A stretch of 64,000 nucleotides of DNA from Liolophura sinensis (lineage: Eukaryota; Mollusca; Polyplacophora; Chitonida; Chitonidae). The number at the start of each line of letters is the position of its first letter. Positions within the stretch are counted from its first letter, which is position 1. Below are positions 63,881 to 64,000 of the stretch, in pieces. The notes beneath the pieces were generated by a model that did not search any database, had not been told where the DNA came from, and saw only the letters and a list, made by a program, of their open reading frames with translations. The stretch is from the NCBI RefSeq assembly GCF_032854445.1, contig NC_088301.1:54237187-54301186 (forward strand), written 5' to 3'. The position numbers and the translations under genes were made by a program.

Positions 63881-64000
63881 CTTTTTTATTACGTTCTTCA
63901 TAAAACTGACTTGATCTAAGTTTGTAGTCTGATTCTACATGAAATAACTAATTCTGTTTAAAACAAGCTAGTACAAAAATTACCTGTCTCATTCACGGTT

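Overview
The window is eukaryotic nuclear DNA from an animal: split genes with GT-AG introns, AT-rich non-coding sequence, tRNA-derived SINEs, minisatellites and foldback elements. The repeats (tails of CACTC or AAAT units, frequent TACATGTA) and the protein sequences suggest a marine lophotrochozoan such as a bivalve mollusc or a brachiopod. This is inference; the species cannot be named from the sequence alone.

Three complete protein-coding genes were rebuilt exon by exon, with all splice phases consistent. (1) FBH1 (FBXO18), an F-box UvrD-type DNA helicase, minus strand, 20 coding exons, 20031 down to 4812, 1174 aa. (2) ANKRD16, an ankyrin-repeat protein, plus strand, 7 coding exons, 20590 to 34341, 364 aa. 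(3) TAFAZZIN, the cardiolipin-remodelling acyltransferase, minus strand, 8 coding exons, 43189 down to 38715, 263 aa. FBH1 and ANKRD16 are divergent with 558 bp between their start codons, the same arrangement as on human chromosome 10p15. ANKRD16 and TAFAZZIN are convergent.

Layout: 1-4811 holds no gene I can support. 4812-20031 is FBH1, with SINE fragments and a 31-bp minisatellite in its introns. 20032-20589 is the probable bidirectional promoter. 20590-34341 is ANKRD16; its 6-kb last intron holds two related minisatellites, an antisense THAP-domain relic and several SINEs. 34342-38714 is intergenic with three more tandem arrays. 38715-43189 is TAFAZZIN, with a tandem duplication beside exon 2. 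43190-64000 contains no recognised gene. It does hold two adjacent foldback (MITE-like) elements, two more SINE copies, two dispersed repeat families in both orientations, and a scatter of exon-like open frames, several encoding a membrane segment plus a (D/E)LERPYWL-like motif. This last region is the most likely place for something undescribed, but the evidence is weak.

The three genes do not form one pathway. FBH1 acts at stalled replication forks and limits recombination. ANKRD16 is a co-regulator of alanyl-tRNA synthetase fidelity in mouse. Tafazzin remodels mitochondrial cardiolipin.
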